A stretch of 64,000 bases of DNA from Haloferax marisrubri (GTDB lineage Archaea; Halobacteriota; Halobacteria; Halobacteriales; Haloferacaceae). The position numbers and the translations under genes were made by a program. Positions 8,694 to 17,399 of this stretch are shown here, piece after piece. Each line of letters begins with the position of its first letter. Position 1 is the first letter of the stretch. The notes beneath the pieces were generated by a model. The model was not told the DNA's origin. It ran no database searches and saw only the letters and a program-made list of their open reading frames with translations. Where the stretch lies: NCBI RefSeq assembly GCF_001469875.2, contig NZ_LOPW02000006.1, positions 89,910 to 153,909 on the forward strand. The letters are read 5' to 3'.

Positions 8694-10297
8694 GCGACCG
8701 CGAGGTCGACCCCGTGACGCTCGAAATCATGCGCAACCAGTTCGAGAGCGTCGCCGAGGAGATGGGGCAGGTGCTCATCACCTCGTCGTACTCGCCGAAT
8801 ATCAAGGAGCGCCGCGACTGCTCGACGGCGCTGTTCGACGCCGACGGCCGCCTCGTCGCGCAGGCCGAACACATCCCGGTCCACCTCGGCGCGATGCCCG
8901 AGGCCGTTGACACGGTCCTCGACTACGACCCGGAACCGGGCGACGTGTTCGTCCTCAACGACCCCTTCGAGGGCGGGACGCACCTCCCCGACGTGACGAT
9001 GGTGTCGCCGCTTTCGGTCGACGGCGAGGTGCTCGGCTACGCCGTCTCGCGGGCGCACCACGCCGACGTGGGCGGGATGACGCCCGGCAGTATGCCCGCC
9101 GGCGCGCGCGAAATCTACCAGGAGGGGCTCCGACTCCCGCCGGTCAGACTCGTCGCCGGCGGCGAGACCAACGACGACGTGCTGTCGCTCCTCCTCGCCA
9201 ACGTCCGCAACCCCGGCGAGCGCCGCGCCGACATCCGCGCGCAAATCGCGGCGAACGAGCGCGCCGAGGAGCGACTGGCCGACCTCGTCGCGGAACACGG
9301 CCGGTCCCGCGTGCTCGCCGCGTTCGACGCCGTGATGGACTACTCCCGGAACCGCGTCACCGCGGAACTGCGCGACCTGCCCGACGGCGAGTACCGCGCC
9401 AGCGACGTGCTCGAAGGCGACGGCGTGACCGACGAGGACATCCCAATCGAGGTGACCGCGACGGTCAGCGGCGACACCGTCGAGTTCGACTTCGACGGCA
9501 CGGCCGACCAGGTCGCCGGCAACGTCAACGCGCCGCTCGCGGTCGCCAAGAGCGCGGTGTACTTCGTCGTTCGATGCGTCACCGACCCCGAAATCCCGCC
9601 GAATCAGGGCTGTTACGACCCCATCTCGGTTGAGGTCCCTGAGGGGTCGCTCCTCAACCCCGACGCCCCCGCGGCGGTCGTCGGCGGCAACGTCGAGACG
9701 AGTCAGCGCGTGACCGACGTGGTCTTCGCGGCGCTCGCCGACGCGGCCCCCGAGCGCGTTCCCGCGCAGGGACAGGGGACGATGAACAACCTGACTATCG
9801 GCAGTCGCGCCGGCGGTTCGGACGGCTTCACCTACTACGAGACCATCGGCGGCGGGTTCGGCGGCCGCACGGGCGGCGACGGCATGGACGGCGTGCAGGT
9901 CGGGATGACCAACACGCTCAACACGCCGGTCGAGGCGCTGGAAGCCGAGTACCCGCTTTTCGTCGAGGCGTACGGTCTCCGCGAGGGAAGCGGCGGCCGC
10001 GGCGAGTTCCGCGGCGGCCTCGGCATCGTCCGGTCGGTCACGGTCGAGGCCGACGCGACCGTCTCGCTTCTCACCGAGCGCCGGCGGGTCGCGCCTCGGG
10101 GTATTTCGGGCGGCGAAGACGGGGCGACGGGACAGAACCTCGTCGACGGCGAGGAAGTCCCGTCGAAGACGACCCGCGACGTGCCCGCCGGCACGACCGT
10201 CACGGTTCGGACGCCGGGCGGCGGCGGTTACGGCGACCCCGACGACCGCGACGACGACGCGACCCGTCGTGACCGCGAGGACGGCAAGACGGAGTAG
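8690..10297 (+). CDS. hyuB: Hydantoinase/oxoprolinase family protein, subunit B
   Basis: This 535-residue partner of HyuA starts with the typical VDPVTLEIMRNQFESVAEEM and continues with SSYSPNIKERRDCSTALFD, NDPFEGGTHLPDVTMV and the glycine-rich GGGFGGRTGGDGMDGVQVGM. It would form the second catalytic subunit of an ATP-dependent cyclic-amide hydrolase or related carboxylase. The last 25 residues are charged and repetitive (DPDDRDDDATRRDRED) and probably disordered. The start overlaps the hyuA stop by four bases. The gene is convergent with the metallo-hydrolase beyond, separated by a 9-base tandem repeat. Confidence 0.9.
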   Translation: MSDREVDPVTLEIMRNQFESVAEEMGQVLITSSYSPNIKERRDCSTALFDADGRLVAQAEHIPVHLGAMPEAVDTVLDYDPEPGDVFVLNDPFEGGTHLPDVTMVSPLSVDGEVLGYAVSRAHHADVGGMTPGSMPAGAREIYQEGLRLPPVRLVAGGETNDDVLSLLLANVRNPGERRADIRAQIAANERAEERLADLVAEHGRSRVLAAFDAVMDYSRNRVTAELRDLPDGEYRASDVLEGDGVTDEDIPIEVTATVSGDTVEFDFDGTADQVAGNVNAPLAVAKSAVYFVVRCVTDPEIPPNQGCYDPISVEVPEGSLLNPDAPAAVVGGNVETSQRVTDVVFAALADAAPERVPAQGQGTMNNLTIGSRAGGSDGFTYYETIGGGFGGRTGGDGMDGVQVGMTNTLNTPVEALEAEYPLFVEAYGLREGSGGRGEFRGGLGIVRSVTVEADATVSLLTERRRVAPRGISGGEDGATGQNLVDGEEVPSKTTRDVPAGTTVTVRTPGGGGYGDPDDRDDDATRRDREDGKTE

Positions 10298-10336
10298 CCT
10301 CGGGTCGCGGCGGTGAGACGCGGAAGAACGGAATGA

Positions 10337-10399
10337 CTGGTCGGGCTGGCCGGACTGGCCGAACTGGTCGAACTGGTCGAACTGGCCGAACTGGCCGGC
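10337..10399. repeat. Seven-copy 9-base tandem repeat
   Basis: Seven imperfect copies of CTGGYCGRR (for example CTGGCCGAA and CTGGTCGAA) fill the space between the convergent hyuB and metallo-hydrolase genes. The period is exactly nine, so either strand would keep an open frame. No start signal supports translation. It may act at the 3' ends of both transcripts or be a replication-slippage product. Confidence 0.75.
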
Positions 10400-10402
10400 G
10401 AC

Positions 10403-11257
10403 TTACTCGCCGCCGAGGCGCGCCGGTGGGACGACGCCCGGTCGGCCGAGTTTGAAGCGGTCGCCGACCTCGACCTCCTCGATTACGTGCGGGTACTCGA
10501 ACGTCGTCGCCGCCTTGGCGAGTGCGCCGGGGTCCGCGTGAATCGACCGCCAGCGCCGCCAGTGTTCGGGAATCAGGCGGTCGATACCGAGCGCGTTCGC
10601 GGCCTCGATCATCTCGTCCGCGTCGTTGTAGAGTTTGCGCGTGATGACCTCGCCGTCTTGGACGACGCGGGCGTCGGTCCCGTAGGAGAGCATCCCGAGG
10701 TCGATGTCGAACTCCGCTCCTATCTCGTGGAACGCCTCGCAGGGTCGGTTGTCGCCGCCGTGGAAGACGGTGCCCGTCTCGTGTTCGATAACGTACGACA
10801 CCGTGCCGTCGGCGTCCGGGTCGTACCCGCCTCGGACGTGGACGGTGAGGTCGCCGACCTCGTAGCTGTCTCCCGGTTCGACGGCCGTCCGCTTCTCCTC
10901 GTCGATTGCGCTCACGTCGAAGTTCTCGAAGCACTCGACGGGTGCGTGGACAGCGCCGCCGTGGTCGAGGAGCGGCCCGAACGAGGGCGGCCAGAAGTGG
11001 TCGCGGTGGTCGTGGGTGCAGAACACCGCGTCGCAGGCGTCGGCCCACTGCGGCTCCATCGGCACCGGCGACATCCGCGCGACGTACTCGCGGTCCCGCT
11101 CGGTACTGAAGTAGGGGTCGATGTAGACGGCCGTCTCCGGCGTCCGTATCGCCCACCCGGCGACGCCGAGATACCACAGCGAGACGCCCTCCTCGACGGC
11201 GACGCCGTTGAGTTCGTCGCGCGCCCACCACTCGCCCCAGTCGCTCGTAATCGTCAT
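10403..11257 (-). CDS. Metallo-beta-lactamase-fold hydrolase (UlaG-like)
   Basis: The 284-residue protein carries the metal-binding signature CTHDHRDH (His82, Asp83, His84, Asp86, His87), an early strand LWYLGVAGWAI and a later GTVFHGGDNR that supplies another ligand region. These are marks of the metallo-beta-lactamase fold. The layout resembles UlaG / L-ascorbate-6-phosphate lactonase-like proteins, which hydrolyse lactones or phosphoesters. It lies between hyuB and the M24-fold gene and could act on a ring-opened intermediate; that link is inferred. It may be transcribed from an AT-rich dyad region near 11390-11415 or from closer to its start. Confidence 0.8.
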   Translation of the reverse strand: MTITSDWGEWWARDELNGVAVEEGVSLWYLGVAGWAIRTPETAVYIDPYFSTERDREYVARMSPVPMEPQWADACDAVFCTHDHRDHFWPPSFGPLLDHGGAVHAPVECFENFDVSAIDEEKRTAVEPGDSYEVGDLTVHVRGGYDPDADGTVSYVIEHETGTVFHGGDNRPCEAFHEIGAEFDIDLGMLSYGTDARVVQDGEVITRKLYNDADEMIEAANALGIDRLIPEHWRRWRSIHADPGALAKAATTFEYPHVIEEVEVGDRFKLGRPGVVPPARLGGE

Positions 11258-11388
11258 CGTCCACTCCGCGCCGCGTTGCCGGGTTCACCGTGACAGTACA
11301 TGTGCCAGCGGTCCGCACGGGGCGTGTAAAAGTTTCCGGCGTAACGGAATGTCGCCTCCCGTTCGCGGGCGAGAGACCCGCAGTAGAA

Positions 11389-11415
11389 ACAAATTGTACA
11401 ATTTTTACAATTTGT
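11389..11415. promoter_or_regulatory. Inverted repeat with 10-base perfect arms containing TACAATTT
   Basis: ACAAATTGTA (11389-11398) and TACAATTTGT (11406-11415) are perfect inverse complements around a 7-base loop. The element lies just beyond the M24-fold gene (stop at 11442) and 130 bases before the metallo-hydrolase start, both on the minus strand. It could be an operator for the hydrolase or a 3' hairpin of the upstream gene. Its core matches the tandem element at 6447-6463. Confidence 0.6.
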
Positions 11416-11441
11416 GAACTGTTCGAAATTCGCCACCGCGT

Positions 11442-12716
11442 TCAGTAGTCGATGACCGTTATCTCCTCGACGGGCCACTGGCTGAGCAGTTCGACGCCGT
11501 CGTCGCGGACGACGACCATCTCCTCGACGCGGACGCCCTGTCTCCCCGCCGGCTCTTGGGTCTCGACGGCCATCGTCATCCCTTCCTCGATTTCGATGGG
11601 GTGGTCCGGCGAGAGGCCGCGCCAGATGAGCGGCACCTCGTACAGTTGGAGGCCGAGGCCGTGGGCCCAGTGGTTGGTCGTCAACTGCCAGTGGTCGTCC
11701 GCGCCGTACCAGTCGGCGTGTTCGCCCGCCATGTCCGGGAACGCCGCCGCGATTTCGTCGGTGGTCTTCCCCGGTTCGATTTCGTCGAGGACGGCGTAGA
11801 GGTTGTCGCGGGCCGTCTTGTAGGCGTCGCGCTGTTCCTCGGTCGGGTCGCCCATCGAGAACGTCCGGTAGTAACACGACCGGTAGCCGAGGTAGCCGAC
11901 GTTGTAGAAGTCGGCGTAGACGATGTCGCCGGGGCGAATCAGCCGGTCCGTGGTGTTCGCCTGATGCTTCGGCCACGTGTTCGGCCCCGACGTGAGATAG
12001 CCGCCCTGTACCGTCGCGCCGTGCCGCCAGAGTTCGCGGACGGCGTCGCCCCACACCTCCGACTCCCGCGCGCCCGGCTTCGCGCCCTCGCAGATAGCCT
12101 GAAAGCCCGCCTCGCAGATGGCCGCGACCTGCCGCAGACACTCGATTTCGTCTTCGGTCTTGGTCTTTCGGGCGTCCTCCATCACCGCCGCGCACTCGGA
12201 CGGTCGGGCGTCGATACCCTTCGATTCGAAGGCGTCGAGCAGGCCCGCGTGGCGGGTGTCGATGCCCATCGCCTCGTTCGTGAGACCGTACTCGTCGAGG
12301 GCGTCGACGACGGTCTGGGCCATCTTGTCGAGAAGGAACGAGCGGGCCGAGTCGCGGCCCGAGGCCCGCGGGACGTTCCCCAGTCCGGGACAGGCGTAGC
12401 GAACGTCGGTCAGCCACGGGCAGTTGTACCGCTGGTTGCTCGCGTGGTCGGCGGTGTCCCAGTGGACGACGGTGCCGTCTTCCAGAAGCAGCGAGTAGTG
12501 GTCCGCGCCCGACCCGCCGGTCATCGCCAGCCCGGTCACGTACCGGATGTTCGGGTCGTCGATGAGGAGCATGCTCCCGAGGCCCGCCTCCCGCATCCGA
12601 GCGAGCGCGCGCTCGTTCCGCTCCTCGCGCAGTCGCCTCACGTCGATGCGCTGTTCCCAATCGACGGCCATCGTCCCGCGGGTCCCGCTCATGAACTCCC
12701 GCTCGTGGAAGGGCAT
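11442..12716 (-). CDS. M24-fold (creatinase/prolidase-like) enzyme lacking one metal ligand
   Basis: The 424-residue protein has the creatinase N-terminal domain (about 30-185) and a pita-bread M24 domain. Of the five usual metal ligands I can place Asp269 (IVYADFY), His352 (AHGLG), Glu385 (VETQE) and Glu398 (RVEEM). The second Asp, normally before the RTF motif, is Cys281 (SCYYRTF). A missing ligand argues against ordinary two-metal aminopeptidase action and for a creatinase-type or otherwise altered hydrolase or lyase. The start at 12716 is preceded by an AT-rich box about 28 bases upstream, fitting a leaderless mRNA; ATG at 12671 is the alternative. It is divergent from the tandem EthD gene. 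Confidence 0.8.
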   Translation of the reverse strand: MPFHEREFMSGTRGTMAVDWEQRIDVRRLREERNERALARMREAGLGSMLLIDDPNIRYVTGLAMTGGSGADHYSLLLEDGTVVHWDTADHASNQRYNCPWLTDVRYACPGLGNVPRASGRDSARSFLLDKMAQTVVDALDEYGLTNEAMGIDTRHAGLLDAFESKGIDARPSECAAVMEDARKTKTEDEIECLRQVAAICEAGFQAICEGAKPGARESEVWGDAVRELWRHGATVQGGYLTSGPNTWPKHQANTTDRLIRPGDIVYADFYNVGYLGYRSCYYRTFSMGDPTEEQRDAYKTARDNLYAVLDEIEPGKTTDEIAAAFPDMAGEHADWYGADDHWQLTTNHWAHGLGLQLYEVPLIWRGLSPDHPIEIEEGMTMAVETQEPAGRQGVRVEEMVVVRDDGVELLSQWPVEEITVIDY

Positions 12717-12809
12717 ACGCTCTCCACTCGTGACTATCACATTAATTTGTTGTAGATTTCTCACATGCTCATGATTTATTATTTTATACGACGACAAACC
12801 GGTGTACGC
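12717..12809. promoter_or_regulatory. Divergent promoter of the M24-fold and EthD genes
   Basis: TTTATAC at 12783-12789 lies about 25 bases before the EthD ATG at 12810. AATTAA-like sequence near 12741-12747 serves the M24-fold gene on the other strand. ACTATCACAT occurs at 12733-12742 and AATTTGTTGTAGATT at 12745-12759; similar strings occur at the paaA promoter. Confidence 0.5.
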
Positions 12810-13535
12810 ATGTACAAGCACGTAGCCCTGCTTGTCCGCAAGGCGGGGATGAGCCACGACGAGTTCGTCACGTACTGGCGGGAGACGCACACGCCCATCG
12901 CCCGCGACATCGAGGGCGTCGTCCGCTATCAGACGGTCGTCCCCGCCGACCCCGAGGCGTCCGAGTTCGACGGCCTCGCGGAACTCTACTTCGACGACCT
13001 CGACGCCCTCCACGACGCGCTCGGGAGCGAGGGCTCGCGCGACTACGACCCGGCGAAGGGGAAGGCGAAGGAGGCCCGGGCCGACGTGGACAACTTCCTC
13101 GACATCGAGCGACGCCCCCGGTTCGTCGGCGAGGAGGTCGTCGAGAAAGACGAGACCGGCGGCGACACGACGGGTCTCTACAAGCACTCGGCGTTTCTCG
13201 TTCGCAAAGACGGGATGAGCCACGACGAGTTCCTCGACCACTGGGCGAACACGCACGTCCCCTTGGCCCGCGAGATTCCCGGCGTGGTCCGGTACGCCCG
13301 CGTCGTCCCGACCGACCCCGAGGCGTCCGAGTTCGACGGCGTCGCCGAACTCTACTTCGAGAGCCTCGACGCGCTCCGGGCGGGCCTCGGCCACGAGTCC
13401 TCGCGCGACTACGACCCCGACCATCCGAAGGCGAACGCGCCCCGCGAAGACGTGGATAACTTCCTCTCCATCGGCGACCGTCCGCGGTTCGTCGGGCGCG
13501 AGACGGTCCAGAAGGACGTGACGGGGGACCGCTGA
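12810..13535 (+). CDS. Tandem EthD-domain protein
   Basis: The 241-residue protein is two copies of a roughly 110-residue EthD (dimeric alpha-beta barrel) domain. Each begins with YKH-ALLVRK or YKHSAFLVRK, then GMSHDEF, a THxPxAR motif, a PEASEFDG-AELYF motif and a DNFLxI-RPRFVG end. The halves are similar enough to indicate a fairly recent internal duplication, so one chain can form a pseudo-dimer. EthD domains accompany ring- and ether-degrading enzymes; their catalytic role is usually unproved. The ATG at 12810 is chosen because a TATA box lies 25 bases upstream. It heads an operon with the HD protein. Confidence 0.85.
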   Translation: MYKHVALLVRKAGMSHDEFVTYWRETHTPIARDIEGVVRYQTVVPADPEASEFDGLAELYFDDLDALHDALGSEGSRDYDPAKGKAKEARADVDNFLDIERRPRFVGEEVVEKDETGGDTTGLYKHSAFLVRKDGMSHDEFLDHWANTHVPLAREIPGVVRYARVVPTDPEASEFDGVAELYFESLDALRAGLGHESSRDYDPDHPKANAPREDVDNFLSIGDRPRFVGRETVQKDVTGDR

Positions 13536-13538
13536 GCG

Positions 13539-14129
13539 ATGGCGCACGACTACCGCGCGCAGGTCGAAGCCGCCTTCCCCGAACTCGCCGACATCGGGAA
13601 CGACGACCTCCGCGAGCGAGTCATTGAGGCGTGGTGTCTCGGTCTCGACCGCGGCGGCTGGCGCGATATCGAGGACATCCCCTACGCGTGGAACATCCAC
13701 GAGGTGTCGAACGTCGAGCACGTCCGGGGCGTGACGCGCATCGCCGTCCGCGCGGCCGAGGAACAGCGGGACTTCCACGGGGCCGACCCGGATTTCGACG
13801 TGGTCCGCGCGGCCTGTCTCCTCCACGACGTGGGCAAGTGCTACGAGTACGTCGACTTCGTGGACGACGACGCGCTCGACGACCCCGACCCCGAGTACGC
13901 GACACAGGAGATTCCGCACTCGCTTTCGGGCTACGCCCTCGCCCACGAGGTCGGCTGCCCGCTCGCGGTCCAGCGGGCCATCCCGCACTTCATCGGCGAG
14001 ATTCCGACCCGGACGCTCGAATCCGAACTCGTCAAGAGCGCGAACTCGGCGTCCTCGAACGCCATCACGCAGGCCGCGATGGGTATCAGCCTACAGGAGT
14101 GGGTCGAACGGTACTCGCAGACCCAGTAG
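13539..14129 (+). CDS. HD-domain phosphohydrolase-like protein
   Basis: The 196-residue protein contains the HD-domain metal pattern: an early His (NVEHVRGV), the central CLLHDVGK and later histidines in IPHSLSGYALAHEVG and AIPHFIGE. HD proteins are metal-dependent phosphohydrolases or, less often, lyases. It begins three bases after the tandem EthD stop, so the two are co-transcribed. The conserved PHSLSGYALAHEVGCP stretch suggests a distinct subfamily tied to this pathway rather than a nucleotide-signalling enzyme. The substrate is unknown. Confidence 0.75.
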   Translation: MAHDYRAQVEAAFPELADIGNDDLRERVIEAWCLGLDRGGWRDIEDIPYAWNIHEVSNVEHVRGVTRIAVRAAEEQRDFHGADPDFDVVRAACLLHDVGKCYEYVDFVDDDALDDPDPEYATQEIPHSLSGYALAHEVGCPLAVQRAIPHFIGEIPTRTLESELVKSANSASSNAITQAAMGISLQEWVERYSQTQ

Positions 14130-14194
14130 CGCGACAGAAGTTCCCACGACACTTGTCACCACAGCTATTATCTCGCCGTTCGTAGCTCGCGCCG

Positions 14195-14566
14195 ATGCAC
14201 GAGCGCGTCAACCTCGCCGACCTCGAACTGCACGACGTGGAGAACGCCGACGCCCGAGTCAAGGCGGTGGGCTACGAGCTTCGCCCGCAAAAGATGCGCC
14301 CGTCGGTCTGGGTGTTCGAGGCGGGCGGGACGGGGCCGATGCACTACCAGCGCGAACAGGAGGAACTGTACCACGTCCTCTCCGGCGCGTTCGAACTCGC
14401 CTTCGCCGACGACGACGGCGAGGAGACCGACGCGCTCGCCCTCGAACCGGGCGACTTCGTCGTCGTCTCGGCCGACGAGGTGCGGCAACTGCGCTGTGTC
14501 GAAGACGGCGAGGTGTTCGTCGTGGGCGCGCCGAGTACGAAGGACGACGGCGTCGTCGTGGAGTGA
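14195..14566 (+). CDS. Cupin-domain protein
   Basis: This small 123-residue protein is a single cupin barrel. Motif 1 is GPMHYQREQEELYHVLSGAFEL (His, Glu and possibly the second His as metal ligands), and motif 2 is LEPGDFVVVSADEVRQL. Such cupins bind a metal and act as isomerases, dioxygenases or sensors of a metabolite; which applies is not visible. An ATTATC box near 14166-14171 is 25-30 bases before the ATG, consistent with its own leaderless transcript just after the EthD-HD pair. Confidence 0.8.
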   Translation: MHERVNLADLELHDVENADARVKAVGYELRPQKMRPSVWVFEAGGTGPMHYQREQEELYHVLSGAFELAFADDDGEETDALALEPGDFVVVSADEVRQLRCVEDGEVFVVGAPSTKDDGVVVE

Positions 14567-14644
14567 GGCCGGCTGTTGGCCGCTGGCCGACTCTGCGGCG
14601 AGCGTGACGGCTGAGCGGACTCCGTAGCGCGCCAGTCGCCCGGC

Positions 14645-15607
14645 TCAGACCGGCTCCAACCCGTGTTCGTTCCGAAGCACGTTGATGTAGTCGCGGAACC
14701 CCGTTTCGAGGTCGTACTCCGGGTCGTACCCGAGGTCGGCCTGCGCCTTCGTCATATCGAGTTCTTGGGTCCACGGGAGTTCGCCCTCGTCGGAGACGGT
14801 GAGGTCGGCGTCCGGGAGGAGTCGCGTCACGGTCTCCGCGGCCTCGCGAACCGTCGCCAACTCCCCGCGGACGTTGTAGACGCGCTGGGTGAGTGATTCC
14901 TCGGGCGCGAACGCGGCCTTGCGGAACGCCTGTGCGATGTCGCGGACGTGTTGCCAGTCGATAATCTGGTCGCCGTAGTCGACGCTGAACGGCTCGCCGA
15001 GCGCGGGCTTTTCGACGATGTCGGCGAGGAACGCCGACCCGCCGGTCTCGCGGTACGGGCCGTAGGCGACCGTCGGCCGGAGCGCGACGTGCGAGACGCC
15101 GAAATCCTCGTGGTACACTCGCGCCTGATGCTCGTTGTACTCCTTGGTCGCGCCGTAGAGCGTATCCGGGTAGACGAGGTCCGACTCGGTCACGAAGTCG
15201 CCGCCGTAGTTCGCGGGCGGGGCGTACACCGCCGCCGACGACGCCCACGCGACCCGCTCGACCTGCTCGGGGAGGGCCCGCGCGACCTCGAAGACGTTGT
15301 TCGTCCCCCGCACGTTCACGTCGAGCGCGGCCCGCGGATGCTCTCGCGCCGTCGTCGTCAGGAGCGCTGCGAGGTGGACGACGCGGGTCGTGCCGGTCTC
15401 TCGCACCGCCCGGAACACGTCCGTCGGGTCGGTCACGTCGCCGCGGCGTATCGTCACGTCGTCGGTGACGCCCAACTTGTCGAGGATTCGCGGGTCGGTC
15501 GAGCGGTCGTAGGCGACCACGTCGTGGCCGGCCGCGACGAGGTCCGCCGCGACGTACGAGCCGATGAAGCCGGTCCCGCCCGTAACAATCACGGTCGATG
15601 ATGACAT
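14645..15607 (-). CDS. NAD-dependent epimerase/dehydratase (extended SDR)
   Basis: The 320-residue protein starts with the nucleotide-binding loop TGGTGFIGSYVA (residues 9-20) and has the catalytic YGATKEYNEH (Tyr-x3-Lys) and SSAAVYAPP segments of extended short-chain dehydrogenases. These act on nucleotide sugars or related hydroxy-ketones. In this island it may instead act on a small hydroxy acid; that is inference. It lies 93 bases after the TPP-enzyme stop on the same strand and is convergent with the cupin gene. Confidence 0.85.
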   Translation of the reverse strand: MSSSTVIVTGGTGFIGSYVAADLVAAGHDVVAYDRSTDPRILDKLGVTDDVTIRRGDVTDPTDVFRAVRETGTTRVVHLAALLTTTAREHPRAALDVNVRGTNNVFEVARALPEQVERVAWASSAAVYAPPANYGGDFVTESDLVYPDTLYGATKEYNEHQARVYHEDFGVSHVALRPTVAYGPYRETGGSAFLADIVEKPALGEPFSVDYGDQIIDWQHVRDIAQAFRKAAFAPEESLTQRVYNVRGELATVREAAETVTRLLPDADLTVSDEGELPWTQELDMTKAQADLGYDPEYDLETGFRDYINVLRNEHGLEPV

Positions 15608-15700
15608 GCTACCATAGCTCCACCTGCGCGCGAGAAAAGCGTTTCCCGGCGTCGGGGCGAGCGGCGGAGAGCCGCGCCGGGCGCTCGCGCGCCGTTTCGC

Positions 15701-17395
15701 CTACTCGTGGAGTCCGCCGACCGACGCGTAGAACGACGACTGGAGCGTCGCGGCCATGTCCTGGTCGCGGTCGATGCGGGCGTCGATGACCGTCGGCAGG
15801 TCGTGTCGTCTCGCGTCGGCGAGCGCGTCGCCGAGTTCGTCCGGCGTCTCGACGCGGACGCCCGTCGCGCCGAACGCCTCCGCGACCCGCGCGAAGTCCG
15901 TGTCGTGGAACTCGACACCCGCGATGTCGCCGGGGCCGCGTTGCATCTGTCTGACCATCCCGAGGCTGGTGTCGTTGAGGACGACGAACGTCGGCGCGAC
16001 GCCGTGTTCGACCGCCGTCTCGACGCTCGTCATCGTCATGGCGAAGCCGCCGTCGCCCGCGACGCCGACGACGTGCTTGTCGGTCGCCAGCGCGGCCGAC
16101 ACCGCGGCGGGCGTCGCCCAACCCATGCCGCCGACGCCGCCCGAACCGTAGTACGTCTGCACGGCGGGCACCTGCAGGTAGTTGAGCAACCAAAAGCGGT
16201 TGTTCCCCGAGTCGGCGGTGACGACGGTGTCCTCGTCGACGACGCGCTCGATTTCCTTGACGGCCCGCTGGGGGAGGATAGGGGCGGCGTCCGACTCACA
16301 CTCGGGCGCGTGGAACGACTCGCGGGCCTCGCGCGCGGCTGCCTCCGCCCAGTCGTTGTCGTTGCCGCCGGCGGCCGCGAGTTCGCGTAACGACTCGGCG
16401 GCGTCGCCGATGAGCCCCACGTCGGCGGGGTAGACCCACCCGGCGTTCCGCGGGTCGATGTCGGCGTGGATAATCGTCTGCTCGTCGGGGCGGATGAAGT
16501 CGGGGGCCTGCCAGTTGGTGTCCATCGGGTTCATGCGACAGCCGACGACGAGGAGCGCGTCGGCCTCGCTGACGAGTCGGTTCGCGCCCTCGTGACCGAA
16601 CGAGCCGATGACGCCGCCGGCGAGGCGGTGCGTCTCGGGGAACGTCGATTTCCCGAGATAGGAGGTGACGACGGCCGCCTCGTAGGCGTCGGCGACCGCC
16701 GCGAGTTCGTCGTACGCGCCCGACGCGTGGACGCCGTTGCCCGAGAGGATGACCGGCCGCTCGGCCGCTTCGAGCGCCTCGGCGGCGGCCGCGACGTCGC
16801 GCGCCGTCGGCGCGGCGGTCCACGTTCTGGTCTGTGCTTCGTCGTCCCAGACCGGCGGTACGGACTCGTCCGGGAACGGTTCGGTGACGGCGTCGCCGTC
16901 GAGGATGACGGCCGTCGGGCCGGGGCGACCCGCGACGGCGTGTTTGAACGCGAGTTGGAGGCTCCGAACCGTCTCGGTCGGCGTCCGCGGGAACCAGTGT
17001 TCTTTCGTCACGGCGTCGAGAATCTTCGGGAGTTCGAGGCCGCCGTAGTCGCCGCGGGACTGCTGGTAGGGCGCGACGGTCGAGTAGTTCCCGCGCTCGG
17101 ACGCCTCGGTGATGGTGACCATCGGCGACGAGGCGAGGCGCGCCTCCATCTGCCCGATGAGGCCGAGGCTCCCTATCCACGGTCCCTGTCCGGCGAGGAC
17201 GCCCGGTTCGCCCGTCAGTCGGCCGTGCATCTCGGCCATGACGCTCGCCTCGCGCTCGTCGCGGGGGCGCACGAGGTCGATGTCCGACTCCGGAAGCGCG
17301 TCGAACAGCTCGATGACGCGGCCGCCGGGGTAGCCGAAGATTCGCTCGACGCCGAGCCGTTCGAGGCTCTCGACGAGTCGTTCGCTCGTGTTCAT
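15701..17395 (-). CDS. Thiamine-diphosphate enzyme, acetolactate-synthase family
   Basis: The 564-residue protein has the three-domain acetolactate-synthase / benzoylformate-decarboxylase layout. Glu47 (PRDEREASVMAEM) sits where the TPP-activating glutamate is expected. The central domain follows near PVILSGNGVHASGAYDEL, and the TPP-magnesium motif is GVAGDGGFAMTMTSVETAV ... VVLNDTSLGMV. It could decarboxylate or ligate a 2-oxo acid. No small regulatory subunit is present, so it is unlikely to be the biosynthetic acetolactate synthase. It begins four bases after an EthD gene, forming a two-gene operon. Confidence 0.85.
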   Translation of the reverse strand: MNTSERLVESLERLGVERIFGYPGGRVIELFDALPESDIDLVRPRDEREASVMAEMHGRLTGEPGVLAGQGPWIGSLGLIGQMEARLASSPMVTITEASERGNYSTVAPYQQSRGDYGGLELPKILDAVTKEHWFPRTPTETVRSLQLAFKHAVAGRPGPTAVILDGDAVTEPFPDESVPPVWDDEAQTRTWTAAPTARDVAAAAEALEAAERPVILSGNGVHASGAYDELAAVADAYEAAVVTSYLGKSTFPETHRLAGGVIGSFGHEGANRLVSEADALLVVGCRMNPMDTNWQAPDFIRPDEQTIIHADIDPRNAGWVYPADVGLIGDAAESLRELAAAGGNDNDWAEAAAREARESFHAPECESDAAPILPQRAVKEIERVVDEDTVVTADSGNNRFWLLNYLQVPAVQTYYGSGGVGGMGWATPAAVSAALATDKHVVGVAGDGGFAMTMTSVETAVEHGVAPTFVVLNDTSLGMVRQMQRGPGDIAGVEFHDTDFARVAEAFGATGVRVETPDELGDALADARRHDLPTVIDARIDRDQDMAATLQSSFYASVGGLHE

Positions 17396-17399
17396 GGCG

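Noticed and set aside
12717..13988. Minus-strand extension of the M24-fold gene across the EthD and HD genes
   Set aside because: The upstream 424 codons are antisense to real genes; the true start at 12716 follows a promoter-like box.
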